This document shows positions 24,193-34,379 of a stretch of 64,000 nt of DNA, in pieces. Within the stretch, counting starts at the first letter, position 1, and each line of letters begins with the position of its first letter. The DNA is from Blasia pusilla (Eukaryota; Marchantiophyta; Marchantiopsida; Blasiales): positions 2,914,001 through 2,978,000 of the forward strand of contig CM114275.1 in NCBI GenBank assembly GCA_050084515.1. The letters are read 5' to 3'. A program made the position numbers and the translations under genes. The notes under the pieces were generated by a model. That model made no database searches, was not told the origin of the DNA, and was given only the letters and a program-made list of their open reading frames with translations.

Positions 24193-25560
24193 TTAAGACA
24201 CAACGTCCTCATTGTGAGAACTTTCAAACTCTTGCATTATTAATGGTGCGTTAGCCAAGTTGACTGAGGGTTTCCATGTGGCCTCAAATAGTGGGTATCC
24301 TTTCCATTGGACCAAGTATTCAACTCGTTGGTGATGAGCTCCTTGAGTACGTTTCTTCAAGATACGTTCCACTTCAAATTCTTCATGATCTCCAACTATT
24401 TGAGGTAGCGACGAAGTGATAATATTTTCCTCAAATCTCTTAGGGCGTGGAATAAACGGTTAAATAAGAGAGACATGAAACACATGATCGATTTTCATAT
24501 GCATCGGTAGGTCTAGGTTATAGGCCACGACACCCACTTTTTGTAGAATAGTGAAAGGCCCAAAATAGCAAGGATTTAGCTTACAAACTCCTACTAATGA
24601 TAAATTGGTTGTTGTTAACCAAACCTTGTCCCCTTAAAAAAACTCGACATCTCAACGATGAGCATCTAGATATTTTTTTGGTCGATTTTGGGCAATATCC
24701 AACTTCTCCTTAGCAAGTTGAACCCCTTTCTGAATCAAGTCCACAAACTCATTAACTGCAGCTACCTCTGTAGGTTCCCTCAGATGTTTCTCTATTGGAG
24801 TGAGACTAGAAGGAATTAAGGGATGTTCGCCATGCATTAAAAAGAATGGTGTGGCCTTAGTGGAAGAGTTCAGGGAGTTATTATATGAGAACTCTCCTAA
24901 GGATAATAATGAGTCCCATCCTTGTTGATCCTCCAATGTTAAGGCGCGTAGCATATCCTCAATGGTACAGTTGGCCCTTTTAGTTTTTTTCATTTTTTTG
25001 AGGGTGATAAGCCGTAGACATGGCTAGTTTAGTTTGGAGCAATCCGAATAAAGCCTTCCAAAATAAAATCGTGAAATGGGTTCCTCTATTAATGATAAGC
25101 ACTTTAGGAAGACAATGATGGACAAAGACTATCTCGATGTAGATCCTATCCAACTCTGGTGCAGTCATAGTCTTCTTGGTCGGACGAAGGTGTATCATCT
25201 TGCTTAGTCTATCCTTAAAGATTACAATAGAGTTATATCCCGTGATCGTACATGGTAGCTCACAAACAAGATCCATAGTGATTGGTTCCCAACGTTTTTG
25301 AGATATTGGGATGGGTTCTAAAAATCCTACTGGTTTTGTGTTACTAGTCTTGATTCATTGACAAATCCTACAACTCCTTACATATACGTCAACATCTTCT
25401 CTCATTTTGGACCAATAGTATACCCGTTGTAATCCCTCTAAGGTTTTTTCAGCTCCCATATGACCCGCAATGATTATGTCGTGAGGTTCAGATAATAGTT
25501 GAGTGCGTAACTGTGGATCTTGTGGGATCCATACTTTACCTTTATGGAAAAACACTCCTT
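24193..25560 (-). pseudogene. Element A integrase and chromodomain
   Basis: Minus-strand frames give the integrase zinc-binding domain at 25355-25555 (HDIIIAGHMG, then CRICQ), and the catalytic core at about 24980-25280 (MDLVCELP, then NRGTHF where DRGT-type sequence is usual, then TAYHPQ). A C-terminal part at 24652-24993 reaches ARNRP-like sequence. A chromodomain at about 24210-24385 (VERILKKRTQ, then YLVQWKGYPLFEATWKPSVNL) ends at the TAA 24193-24195. Chromodomains steer integration to modified histones in chromoviruses. The chromodomain aromatic and Trp positions look intact, but stops separate the blocks, and the middle integrase acid is changed from Asp to Asn. Confidence 0.88.
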
Positions 25561-25794
25561 GAGCCTTGTGTATTTTGTTGGCCTGAATAACAACTATAAT
25601 TTTTCATCCTCCTTTGTGGCTTTGGATAAATTTTTCCATCAACTAGAGGGAATCTCCATTTGAGACATGTTATTCATTTGTGGTATACGAGTCAAGGCGT
25701 CTGCCAACTCCTTCTTTCCTTCCACATAGACAATTTTCATGGTGAATTGTTATCGTGATTCTACCCATCAAATTTGGCGTTTAGAGAGCTCCTT

Positions 25795-26520
25795 TTAAGA
25801 CTCTAAGTAGACCAAGGGCTTGTGATCAATCTCCATCACAAACTCCTTATTGCCCAAGTAATGTTTCCAATGCTTGGTTGCCAATATAATGGCGAGTTCT
25901 TCTCGCTCAGTTGTATGGTAGTTTTGCTCTGTTGGCAATAGCTTGCAAGGAAAGAGGGCAATATGATGCCATCCATCCTCCCATTCTTGTTGTAGTACTC
26001 CTCCAATGCTAGTACGTGAAGCATCTGTGGCCAACTTGATGGGTCAATTTGGATCATACCACTTCAAAATAGGGGCTTTGATCAAGGCATCCTTTAATGA
26101 TTGAAAAGCAATTTCTTGTGATGTGCCCCAATTCCAATTTTGTCCTTTCCCTAGTAAATCCATCAAGGATTGTGCAATTTGAGAAAAACCTTTGAAAAAT
26201 CTTTGATAGAATCCTGTTAACCCTAGAGAGTTCCTCAATGTGCCCAAGAAGTCTTGGGCACATCTTCATCCGTAATTCGAATTTGGTTGTAGCCGCTTCT
26301 AAGGTCAAGTTTGGTGAAGTATTTTGCTCCTTATAGTTGGTCAAACAAATCATCCATTCTTGGTAATGGATATTTCTTTTTTACTATTTGTTGATTTAGT
26401 GCTCGATAGTCAATACACAATCGCATGCTTACATCATTCTTTTTCACAAAAAGAATAGGGGCTTCACATGGCGAGACGTTTGGTTGGATGAAGCCTTTCT
26501 GCAACATCTCCTCCACTTGG
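25795..26520 (-). pseudogene. Element A reverse transcriptase (core deleted) and RNase H
   Basis: The N-terminal RT fingers are present at 26331-26516 ([13 protein letters not shown], then [13 protein letters not shown]), continuing to [11 protein letters not shown]-type sequence near 26270. The frame then passes straight into the sequence after the palm (GLTGFYQRFFKGFS) near 26200, so the YxDD active site and about 100 residues are missing. RNase H follows at 25795-26050 (ATDASRTSIGGVLQQ, then EREELAI). This copy cannot polymerise DNA. A perfect palindrome marks the deletion scar. Confidence 0.88.
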
Positions 26521-27083
26521 GCTTTGCATTCTTTTAATTCCCTTGGAGCTAAGCGGTAGGGAGCCTTACATGGTGGTGTGCTTCTTGGAAGGATCTCAAT
26601 CTTGTGGTCTACCCTCCATTTGGATGATAACCTTGATGGTAAATCATTTGGGAATACATCTTTATATTCGTCTAATACTTCTCTCGACTCCTTTGGTACC
26701 TTTGAATATTTTTTTCAAACCACCAATATCTCTTATTAAACCTAGGAAACATACATCTTGATGTTTGATGGCGGTTTTTCCTATTACATATAGGGTTAGG
26801 GTTCTAGAACGTGCTCTGACTCTATCTCCGTAAAGCTTCCACTCTCTGGTCTTCACAATCTTTTTTCTCCAATCTACCTTTGGATTATACTATTCCATCC
26901 AAGGCATTCCCAAGATAACATCATAACATGCTAATCTAATGATTTTCATCTCCAACTCCTCCCGATTCTTTCCTAGCCTCAACTCTACCCTTCGAGGAAG
27001 CTTCTCAATCTTCTATGTTTGCCCGTTTGGCAATTCTACCTCTTCTTTTTCATCCCTCTCTGAAGCTAAACCCAATTTCATAG

Positions 27084-27269
27084 TTATGGCTCTTCAAAGG
27101 AATTTTTTGTTGCACCAGGATCAATCAACACTCTAACTTGGGATCCTTCTACTTCCCCATCTATAACAATGAGACCCGTTTCTTCTCTCTTCAAACCATT
27201 TACCTCCACATGTTTGTGTCGACCCTTGCCTTTCCTCCTTATGTTAGAACCAGTATATCCGCGAGGCAC
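27084..27269 (-). pseudogene. Element A protease
   Basis: The minus-strand frame contains VRVLIDPGATKNSF, equivalent to the retropepsin active-site block in which D-S-G-A or D-T-G-A is usual; here Pro replaces Ser/Thr. A basic RRKGKGRHKH stretch upstream fits the end of gag nucleocapsid. Aspartic proteases of this type act as dimers to cut the polyprotein. Confidence 0.75.
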
Positions 27270-27599
27270 GATTATTGGTGGTTGGCGTTTCCCTGAGGTC
27301 CGCCTTCTTTGTCATCTTCCCACATGTGTCCTCCTTCAAGATGATTAATATGGCAATGGTATGGCCTATTTCTAAGCCTACAAAGATGATAATTCAAGGC
27401 TATATGACCATATCTACCACACTCAAAATATTGGCGTATATCTCTTTGAACTTTGAATTCTCTCCCTCTTCTAAGAACCCTGACCCTGTCGCTTTGAGGA
27501 GCAATCCCTTGTATGTTGGGATTTCAATCGCTCTCCATTGGTATCCTTCCATTATACCTTCATTCCGCATAACCATCTTATGCTTGAAGGTTACCTAAC

Positions 27600-28283
27600 T
27601 CCATGGATGTGGGTCCGTAGTGGTTGTTCATGGAAGCAACCACCTGTCCTCCTCCTTTGTACACATTTGCCATACGTTGGGCATATGCAATTGCTTCATT
27701 GATATCTTTTGGATTGTCTCAAATCACCTCTTGACGCACCTTCCTCTTCAAACCTCTCTTGAATAGATTGAGATCTTTTGGCCTACTCATGTCGCGGATT
27801 TGTACTTGCAAGTCACGAAACTCTTTGATGTAGTCCTCCACAGTACCTTTTTCGCTCCAATCGCCATAATTTCATTCTAGCAGTAAGGATTGGATCCACA
27901 ACTTGGAAATTTTGTAGCAGCCCTTGCTTCATTCCGCTCCATGTGAATTGTTCAGTTGTTTCAATCAATGATCTCTCCCATCCTTGATACCATGTCAATG
28001 CTTAATCGATTAACCAAGATCTTACGAACATCCCTACAATATGATCATCAATGTTGAAAAGGGATAAATGGATTTCCATCCAAGTGATCCAACCCTCTAA
28101 TACCCCCATGGCTCGACTTGCGTTGTACGGTTCTACCTTGCATGCCTTTGTCATTTTCAATATCAATGATGCTTGAGCATTCATCTCCATCACTCTTTGT
28201 GCTGCTTGGACCTCCAATGCTCGTGCCCTTAAGGTTTCCTCACTCTCCCCAAAAGTCAAGACGCTCGTGGTTTCCATCTCCAT
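27600..28283 (-). pseudogene. Element A gag
   Basis: The frame from the ATG at 28283 carries an Ala/Glu-rich helix and then GVLEGWITWMEIHLSLFNI, which resembles the retrotransposon gag core (W followed by a hydrophobic helix). It is followed after a stop by ERSLIETTEQFTWSGMKQGLL near 27920. The frame is broken in at least two places. No intact zinc knuckle was found before the protease. Confidence 0.65.
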
Positions 28284-28294
28284 CCCATCTAACG

Positions 28295-28310
<16 letters not shown>

Positions 28311-28369
<59 letters not shown>
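28311..28369. repeat. (CT)n microsatellite in element A leader
   Basis: About 29 uninterrupted CT units, equal to (GA)n on the coding strand, lie just upstream of the gag start of element A. Confidence 0.95.
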
Positions 28370-28373
<4 letters not shown>

Positions 28374-28734
28374 TTCTGACTGAAGCAACTTCTTACACTA
28401 ATTCTTGGACTTGGTTTTGACTTTGATCAAATGCAACTCTCAATTCTCTTAATTCACAAATCATATCCCTCAAAGTTTCTTCCATGATCGCTCCGACTTT
28501 CCCATGACCCTTTACTATCACTCTAATATAAGATCAAGATATACACCTGCCAATTTCACACAATAGGGACTACAAAGGCAAAATTGACGCAATGACTTCA
28601 TTATAATACTTTGGCCAAACTTCCTCACCATAAACTCTCTATATGCTATCTTAGGTTGACAAACCACATGGACTATACATTGAGTGTTAAAAAATACCTG
28701 TGGGGGCCTATTCAAATCCATTCCCTTATCTCAT

Positions 28735-28950
28735 CTAAAATAATATATAAATAGTGCAATCCCACACACGATCATATATAACAATAGGGAGGATCACCGG
28801 GAAGCGAGACTCCATCACTTGCGTCATGAAAACTTCACCAAAGTGATATACGAGGTATCTCGTGAACAAGTATCTATCTACATATAAGAGTTTGATGGTG
28901 AACGGATTAAGAAACCGAATATTAGGAGCCATTCTTGCTCCCCCTCCCAT
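28735..28950 (-). CDS. Small conserved ORF in element A leader (71 aa, unknown)
   Basis: An intact frame from ATG at 28950 to TAG at 28735-28737 encodes 71 residues with segments FLNPFTIKLLYVDRYLFTRY and PVILPIVIYDRVWDCTIYIL. The same peptide, with many synonymous codon differences, is encoded in the plus-strand leader of element B (29936-30150) and in a second B-type copy (38119-38350). A related stretch, MDLNRPPQVFFN, starts at 28721 and matches MDVNRPAQVGFN in B (38351-38386). Codon-level conservation across different elements argues that it is or was translated. I do not recognise a family. It sits between primer-binding site and gag, so it may be an extra leader protein or a detached gag N-terminal part. 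Confidence 0.5.
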   Translation of the reverse strand: MGGGARMAPNIRFLNPFTIKLLYVDRYLFTRYLVYHFGEVFMTQVMESRFPVILPIVIYDRVWDCTIYILF

Positions 28951-29111
28951 CCATTGTTCCCCCTCTATCCATTACCTACAAAATAACCCTTCCTCCTTAC
29001 TCTACTTGCAGCTCAATAGCCACTGCCAGCCTCTAACAACTTATCTAACTCTCGACAGTGTATCATTACTTGGTCATCCTTCCAAGAGGGGTAATCCATT
29101 CTCGTTGGAAG

Positions 29112-29132
29112 AGCAACCTTGCTCTAATGCCA
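29112..29132 (-). promoter_or_regulatory. Primer-binding site of element A
   Basis: One base inside the 5' LTR, the minus strand reads tggcattagagcaaggttgc. This is close to tggtatcagagc, the site complementary to the 3' end of plant initiator tRNA-Met used by many LTR elements. Confidence 0.8.
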
Positions 29133-29133
29133 T

Positions 29134-29472
29134 TGTAACTCTCCAGCTTACGGAACCACTCTAGAGTTGCTCAAAGGTAGAATGCTCCTCCAGGCCTCTC
29201 CTCTTCCTTTATATACTTAGAGATAGGTACAATGAAGACAAATTAGCTCTATCTATCCTTATGCCACGTGTCATACTCTCAAAGCATGAGAGAATCTTCT
29301 TTGGACTGTAATGTCCTAACCTCATCCTTATCTTCTTTTTCACCAACCTCTGGTCTCACTCTCATCTTGATCTCATGTATCTTATCTTTTCTCTTTTTGG
29401 TTGATTCTTTCCCACTTATGCGCTCCAGCTCATAGTTTCTAACTTAACTTTGACTAATAAAAGATGGTTATA
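29134..29472 (-). repeat. Element A 5' LTR with TATA box
   Basis: It pairs with 23826-24179. On the coding strand a TATA box (tatataaag) lies near 29206-29214, consistent with the element's promoter. Confidence 0.88.
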
Positions 29473-29661
29473 ATAAGAAATAATCTACTTATATCAAAAT
29501 ATGATTGGCTAAGCATTCAAAGGAAGCCATGTGGCACAAATAAGATTCGCTCTATTTCGTACTCTTGTGTATCCCTTGTGAGTATATAAACAAGAGGGAC
29601 CTTCAAAGGTTCATCACCTTCTACTTCACATGTTGAGTTTCTCGTGTAAGTCTTGAATGGA
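29473..29661 (+). repeat. Element B 5' LTR, right half
   Basis: It continues the LTR after element A and matches 37661-37840. A TATA box (gtatataaac) lies at about 29582-29591. The LTR seems to end just before tggctttggg at 29662, a weak primer-binding-site candidate that aligns with the site in element A. Confidence 0.75.
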
Positions 29662-30324
29662 TGGCTTTGGGATTGCTTGCTCTTCCAATGAGAGTGGATT
29701 ACCCCTCTTGGAAAAGTAACTTGACCATGATCTATTATTCGAGAGGATTCTAGAGTGTGGTATGTGTGGAGATGAGAGACTTCTCACCTTAGGAGAGTTT
29801 AGTCATACTAGAAATAATGGATGGTTTGGCTTGTCATTTTCCCAATGGGAGTGGATTATCCCTCTTGGGAGAGCAACACTGAAAAAACCCATTCTAGAGA
29901 AGAGTAGAGGATGTCCGTCAAGTATGGATAGAGGTGGAGCACGAGTTGTGCCCAATTTTCCTTTCCTTAATCCTTACCACGTCAAGATTTTGTTTGTAGA
30001 TAGACACTGGTTCACTCGCTATCTAGTTTATCACTTTGGGAGGCGTTCATGAATCAAGCCATGCAATCTCCAACTTCGGTGATTCTTCCTATAGTCACGT
30101 ACGAAAGAATATAGGAATATACTTTGTATGTCCTTATATATCAATCCATGGACGTCAATAGGCCTGCTTGAGTAGGGTTTAATACTATTTGTGTTATTTT
30201 CCTTGTGTATAAATATAAAGTAGTTTACACGGATATCATAATTATGAATTTTGGGGTTCCATATTATGAAAAAGTGATTATCTCGACACTATCATTCGTG
30301 ATTCCTATCGTGAGAGAATGGAGG
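29662..30324 (+). pseudogene. Element B leader with copy of the conserved small ORF
   Basis: The leader shares the block cttccaatgagagtggat with the element A leader. From ATG at 29936 a frame reads MDRGGARVVPNF, then FLNPYHVKILFVDRHWFTRY. A one-base loss near 30040 shifts the frame, after which the expected downstream part continues (NQAMQSPTSVILPIVTYER). Stops follow near 30110. See the intact version at 28735-28950. Confidence 0.55.
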
Positions 30325-31178
30325 TATAATATCAAACTCAAGGAAAAATGTACTCCTTTAATCGCAAAGTATTAAGCTCCTTCCCAAGAGATCACTATTT
30401 CTTAAGTAAAGAGAGGTTTTATAAAAAATATCAAGAATAACTCCTTCTTCACTAAGCACTTGACTAATTTCAGTGATGAAGTTGTCACTAGTATAAAAGA
30501 ACAAGATGATTTTCTTCCCTCTTGGAAAAGACTCTTCTCAAGTGTAGGAAAGAATCCTATGAGTCGTGGATACCAAAGCTTCAAGAAGGACCTCCAAGAG
30601 ATCTCAAGAAGGTTGTGGCTCATCCTACTTTTAGAACTTAATCTATCACGGTAGGTTACTCACTATCTAACAACTTTCATAAGCTCTTCCTGATTATCCT
30701 TTTGAAATTATGAGATTAAAGACTCTATACTCCTCTTCACAAAAGCCCAATAAGATTTGCAATTTCTTCCGCATATTCGCAAGAAAGAATAATGACACTT
30801 CTACTACATCAAAGAGTAGAGGAATTAGAAAGTAATACAAGCTTTAGAGCGCACTAGACACTTTGTCTTGGATCATCCCCCAAAAACTTCTTCACACAAT
30901 CAAAAAAAATACTGAAAATGCAAGACACAAGGGAATGATCCCTCCCTCTTCTGATTTACTCTTTAAGTAGTCTTTGGACAATTTGTAGCTCTTCCGATTC
31001 TCATCTAGATTTCTAACTATGAACCCTTTGGTTCAAATTCTCTAACCCTCCACTTTCCTTAAATTGGTGGGTTTCATTTCCTCTTACAATGGAACCATGC
31101 CGCCCGTCCTTTTCTATCTTCCGAAACTGCCACGGTGGTTCATTATTTACAATCTTCGCTCAATACGAAGAACTTCCA
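30325..31178. repeat. Dispersed repeat R, copy 2
   Basis: It matches 9397-10207. It lies between the leader ORF and the protease region of element B, and either forms the start of the B internal region or is an insertion there. Confidence 0.75.
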
Positions 31179-31199
31179 TTCTATGATGGATTCTCATAT

Positions 31200-32010
31200 G
31201 AAAGAAGGTGGGATGAACGATGAAGGAGAAAGAATTGAGGTCTCCTGAGAAGACCAAGGGTAAGACTCCTACATACAAGTTGCAGTCTGATTTAGAGACA
31301 AGCACGAATTTGAAGGAGATTCTTGAGGAGAAGATTTGGATGCGGAAATAGAGTTTTCTCTTAGGGAAGTATTGGGCATAGCCAAACATGAATTTTATGA
31401 GTTGATCATAGATGTGATGAAAAGTAAGAGGTAGATGACTACAGATATGATGATGGTGAGGGCATTGGATACTGACATCACGGAAGAAGAAGAAGATGAA
31501 GAGCTTGGCCAAGTTCTTGAACAAAAGCTTGACTTACAAGGAGAAGAGGCGAGAGTAGAAGAAGCTTTAATAGAACAAGATGAAGAAAGGCACAATGATG
31601 GACACTATTCTTGGTCATATTGGGCACGTGCAACAACGGAGGCTAGAGTTCGACTTGGCTCTCTCCGAGAGTCAATTTTGGCTCTTGTTGATCATGGTTC
31701 GGAGATCAACATCATGTCATGAATTTTATTCAAGAAAGGGTTATGGCCAATTGAATTACGGCATAGATAGGTACTACATGCGGCTAACAACCAAAAAGGC
31801 GAACTCTATGGTGCTTGTCCAGTGGTCAAAACTTGTATTGAAGATGTGTTGATTGAGCAAAATTTCCTTGTTCAGAATGAAGCTGCTTATCTTGTGATTC
31901 TTGGGAAACCTTTTATCACAACATCTAGAATGGAGACCAAAGCCATGGATGATGGGTCTCATTATGCCCGTATTAGAAGTTAGGATGGAACGAGATCAGT
32001 TCTATTCCTT
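31200..32010 (+). pseudogene. Element B gag/protease region
   Basis: Plus-strand frames give an acidic gag tail at 31435-31600 (EEEEDEELG), then a protease block at 31625-31720 (YWARATTEARVRLG, then ALVDHGSEINIM, in which the usual D-S/T-G is D-H-G). A further block lies at about 31850-32000 (VQNEAAYLVILGKPFITTSR, then METKAMDDGSHYARIRS). The order is that of plant gypsy aspartic protease regions. At least three frameshifts or stops separate the blocks. Confidence 0.75.
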
Positions 32011-32699
32011 ACTTTACAAGTAGGTCATGAAAGGAATAGGGAGAAGTTGAGAGATGGTCCTATGAAGAGTTTTTGGATTTTTACTTAGCACTCCTATAGA
32101 GGGGAAATCTGGGGTTGCAAAGAAAAGAAAGAGTCTTCCGCTAGCAAAGGAGGAAGAATCATATATGTTTAGGTGTGGGTTTTCTCAATGTTTTTCTTCG
32201 TGGTCTAGTAGATTCCAAATGATGAAAGAAATGAATGAAAAAAAAAAGGTTTCTTAAAATACGAGGATGTTATATTAGATGAAGAGTTAATTAGTGGAAT
32301 GTATGAAGAAGAGGGTTTTGGAGATAGTCTTGAAGAGATGTTCATCCAAATGAGCACCGCTTCGTTGGATACAAGTGCGATTACAATTCACTTGCATGAG
32401 TTGCATGAAGAAATATCAAGGTTCATAGAAGGAGAAAATGGATATGAATCTAGGGAGAAAGAAGCGAATGGGCACAAGTTTGAGGTAGCGAACATCCCAT
32501 GGAGGCACGAGTGCACACAAAATACAAGACGGTGGCTTGGAAGATAAAACTAATGGCTACTCAACTACCAGAGGGTTGTGAGAAACAAGTAGAACGTGCA
32601 TCAATGGAGCCAAATCTGCGGGATGTAAGGAAGATAGGACACAAGTTCACAGAAGAGACGCTAGATCATCTGTAAATTGGAGGGGATGAGTTTCTCACA

Positions 32700-33300
32700 A
32701 AAATTGAAAGAAAAAGCTCTTGGGAGATGTTAAGGAGACATGGTAAGGCCTTCTCTTTTACTACACAAGAAATTGGTTGTGTAGATATGAGTGTGGTGGT
32801 GCCGATGGTAATTTTTACAATTCCACATGTGCCGTGGGATCTGAAATCCACACCGGTACCACGAGCTATAATTCTCAAACTGATTGAGTTATTGAAGGAA
32901 AAGATACAGATGGAAATCTTAGAGCCATCTATGGGGTCTTACTCGAGTGAATGGTTCATTGTGCTGAATAAATCAGGAGCTCTCCGGTTCATTCAAGATA
33001 TATAACCAGAAAATAAGGTAACCATTCGAAATATGGGAGTGGGGTCTAGAATAGATGAAGTTATAGAAGCTTGTGCAGCCCGAGTTATCTAGGATATGAT
33101 CAATTCCAATTAGCTATTGAGAGTAGAGATATTACTATAATGCGCACTCCACTTGGGCTTGTAAGAATGTGCATATTACCTCAAGGAACAACAAATTATG
33201 TCGCTCACATGCAAAGTGCAATGAATAAAATCTCGAGAGAGTTCATTTCTGTGAAAACTATTCCTTTTGTAGATGATATTCCTATAAAAGAATAATCAAT
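32700..33300 (+). pseudogene. Element B reverse transcriptase
   Basis: The frame at 32727-33005 has the RT N-terminal block (VPWDLKSTPVPRAI, then SYSSEWFIVLNKSGALRFIQD). After shifts, 33071-33295 gives YDQFQLAIESRDITIMRTPLG, then LPQGTTNYVAHMQSAM. The active-site tetrad is FVDD in TIPFVDDIPIK, the YxDD equivalent. The catalytic aspartates are kept but the frame is broken. Confidence 0.85.
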
Positions 33301-33729
33301 AGAAGATAGAATTGATAGGGTTGTGAAAGACGGATGTAGAAAGTTTGTGTTTGATCATATTCGTGATGTGGATATGATCCTAACAAGACTAGAAGAGGTC
33401 AATCTTACTCTTTTTGGAGAAAAGTGTAGTTTTGGGGTTCCTCAAATTGTGGTAGTGGATCATATGTGTGGACAGTTTGGCTAAAAAGAAAATCCAAAAA
33501 AAAGTTGATGTCATCGGAAGGATACAAGAATGCGAAAACGTCACCGAAGTGAGAAGGTTTTTAAGAGCTTGTGTGTTTTATCAAGTTTGGATTCCTTATT
33601 TTGGCCACATATCTGATTCTTGTATGAGCTGTTGAGAAAGAAGAAGAAGTTCACTTGGGAGAAGAAGCAAAGAGCTACAATGATGTAGTTGAAGGAGCCA
33701 TTGAAGTCACCACCGGTTCTACGACAAGT

Positions 33730-34130
33730 GAACTATGAATGTGGGAGACCTATTACCATCACAGTGGACACTAGCCCTATTGCTATCGGATGGGCAGTTG
33801 GGTAGGATGATGTGGAAGGAAGAAGGTTTGCAACAAGGTTTGGTGCTCGTACACTCACAGAACGACAGAGGAGGTACCCTCAGATAAAGAGGGAGCTTTG
33901 CAGAGCTATGATTGCAATGAAAGTTGAGAAGGGGTATCTTATGGGAGCCTATGTATTGCTTGAGGTTGATTGTCTATCCCTATTAGGTATGATTGCGAAT
34001 TTGTACAACTTGAGATAAGTTGGATAGCCTACATTAGGTCCTTGAATCCACAATTGAGGCATATAGCTGGGAAAGATAACTCAGTAGCTAACATGTTGTT
34101 TAGAGGTAGATTTAGTCAAGAAAAAAACAT
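33730..34130 (+). pseudogene. Element B RNase H
   Basis: A block PITITVDTSPIAIGWAVG near 33760, then FATRFGARTLTERQRRYPQIKRE and GAYVLLEVDCLSLLGMI, matches the order of gypsy RNase H (D, E, D). A stop in the first segment (near 33805) and a shift at about 34015 break it. Confidence 0.7.
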
Positions 34131-34379
34131 GGAGGCAGTTGAGATAGATGAAGTTGATGCATATGTATGGCAAGTGTCATCGCGAGAACAGGGTGGCATA
34201 AAGGTGGTTCTAGCCTTCAAAGAGAATTTGTATGAGGGCAAGTTAAAAGAAATTGGGCCCTATTTAAACACTCTTCAAAGAGACGGAGGGTGGACAAAAA
34301 GGTTCTTTAAGGAGATTCGACATAAGGCGTATGGCTATCTACTACAAGATGAATATCTTTGGAAAAGGCCAAAGAGGAG

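Larger units (their letters stand above)
23826..29472 (-). mobile_element. Ty3/gypsy chromovirus A, complete with LTRs
   Basis: The element is bounded by LTRs 23826-24179 and 29134-29472, read on the minus strand, with a 5-bp target duplication ATAAG (23821-23825 and 29473-29477). Read 5' to 3' on the minus strand it has LTR, primer-binding site, leader with a conserved small ORF and a (GA)n tract, gag, protease, reverse transcriptase, RNase H, integrase, chromodomain, polypurine tract and LTR. The chromodomain places it among chromoviruses. Stops, frameshifts and a deletion of the reverse transcriptase core make it non-autonomous. It lies inside the 5' LTR of element B, so it is younger than B. 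Confidence 0.92.

Noticed and set aside
28118-28420. Plus-strand 100-codon frame with a long Ser-Leu repeat
   Set aside because: It is the translation of the (CT)n microsatellite plus the antisense of element A gag.
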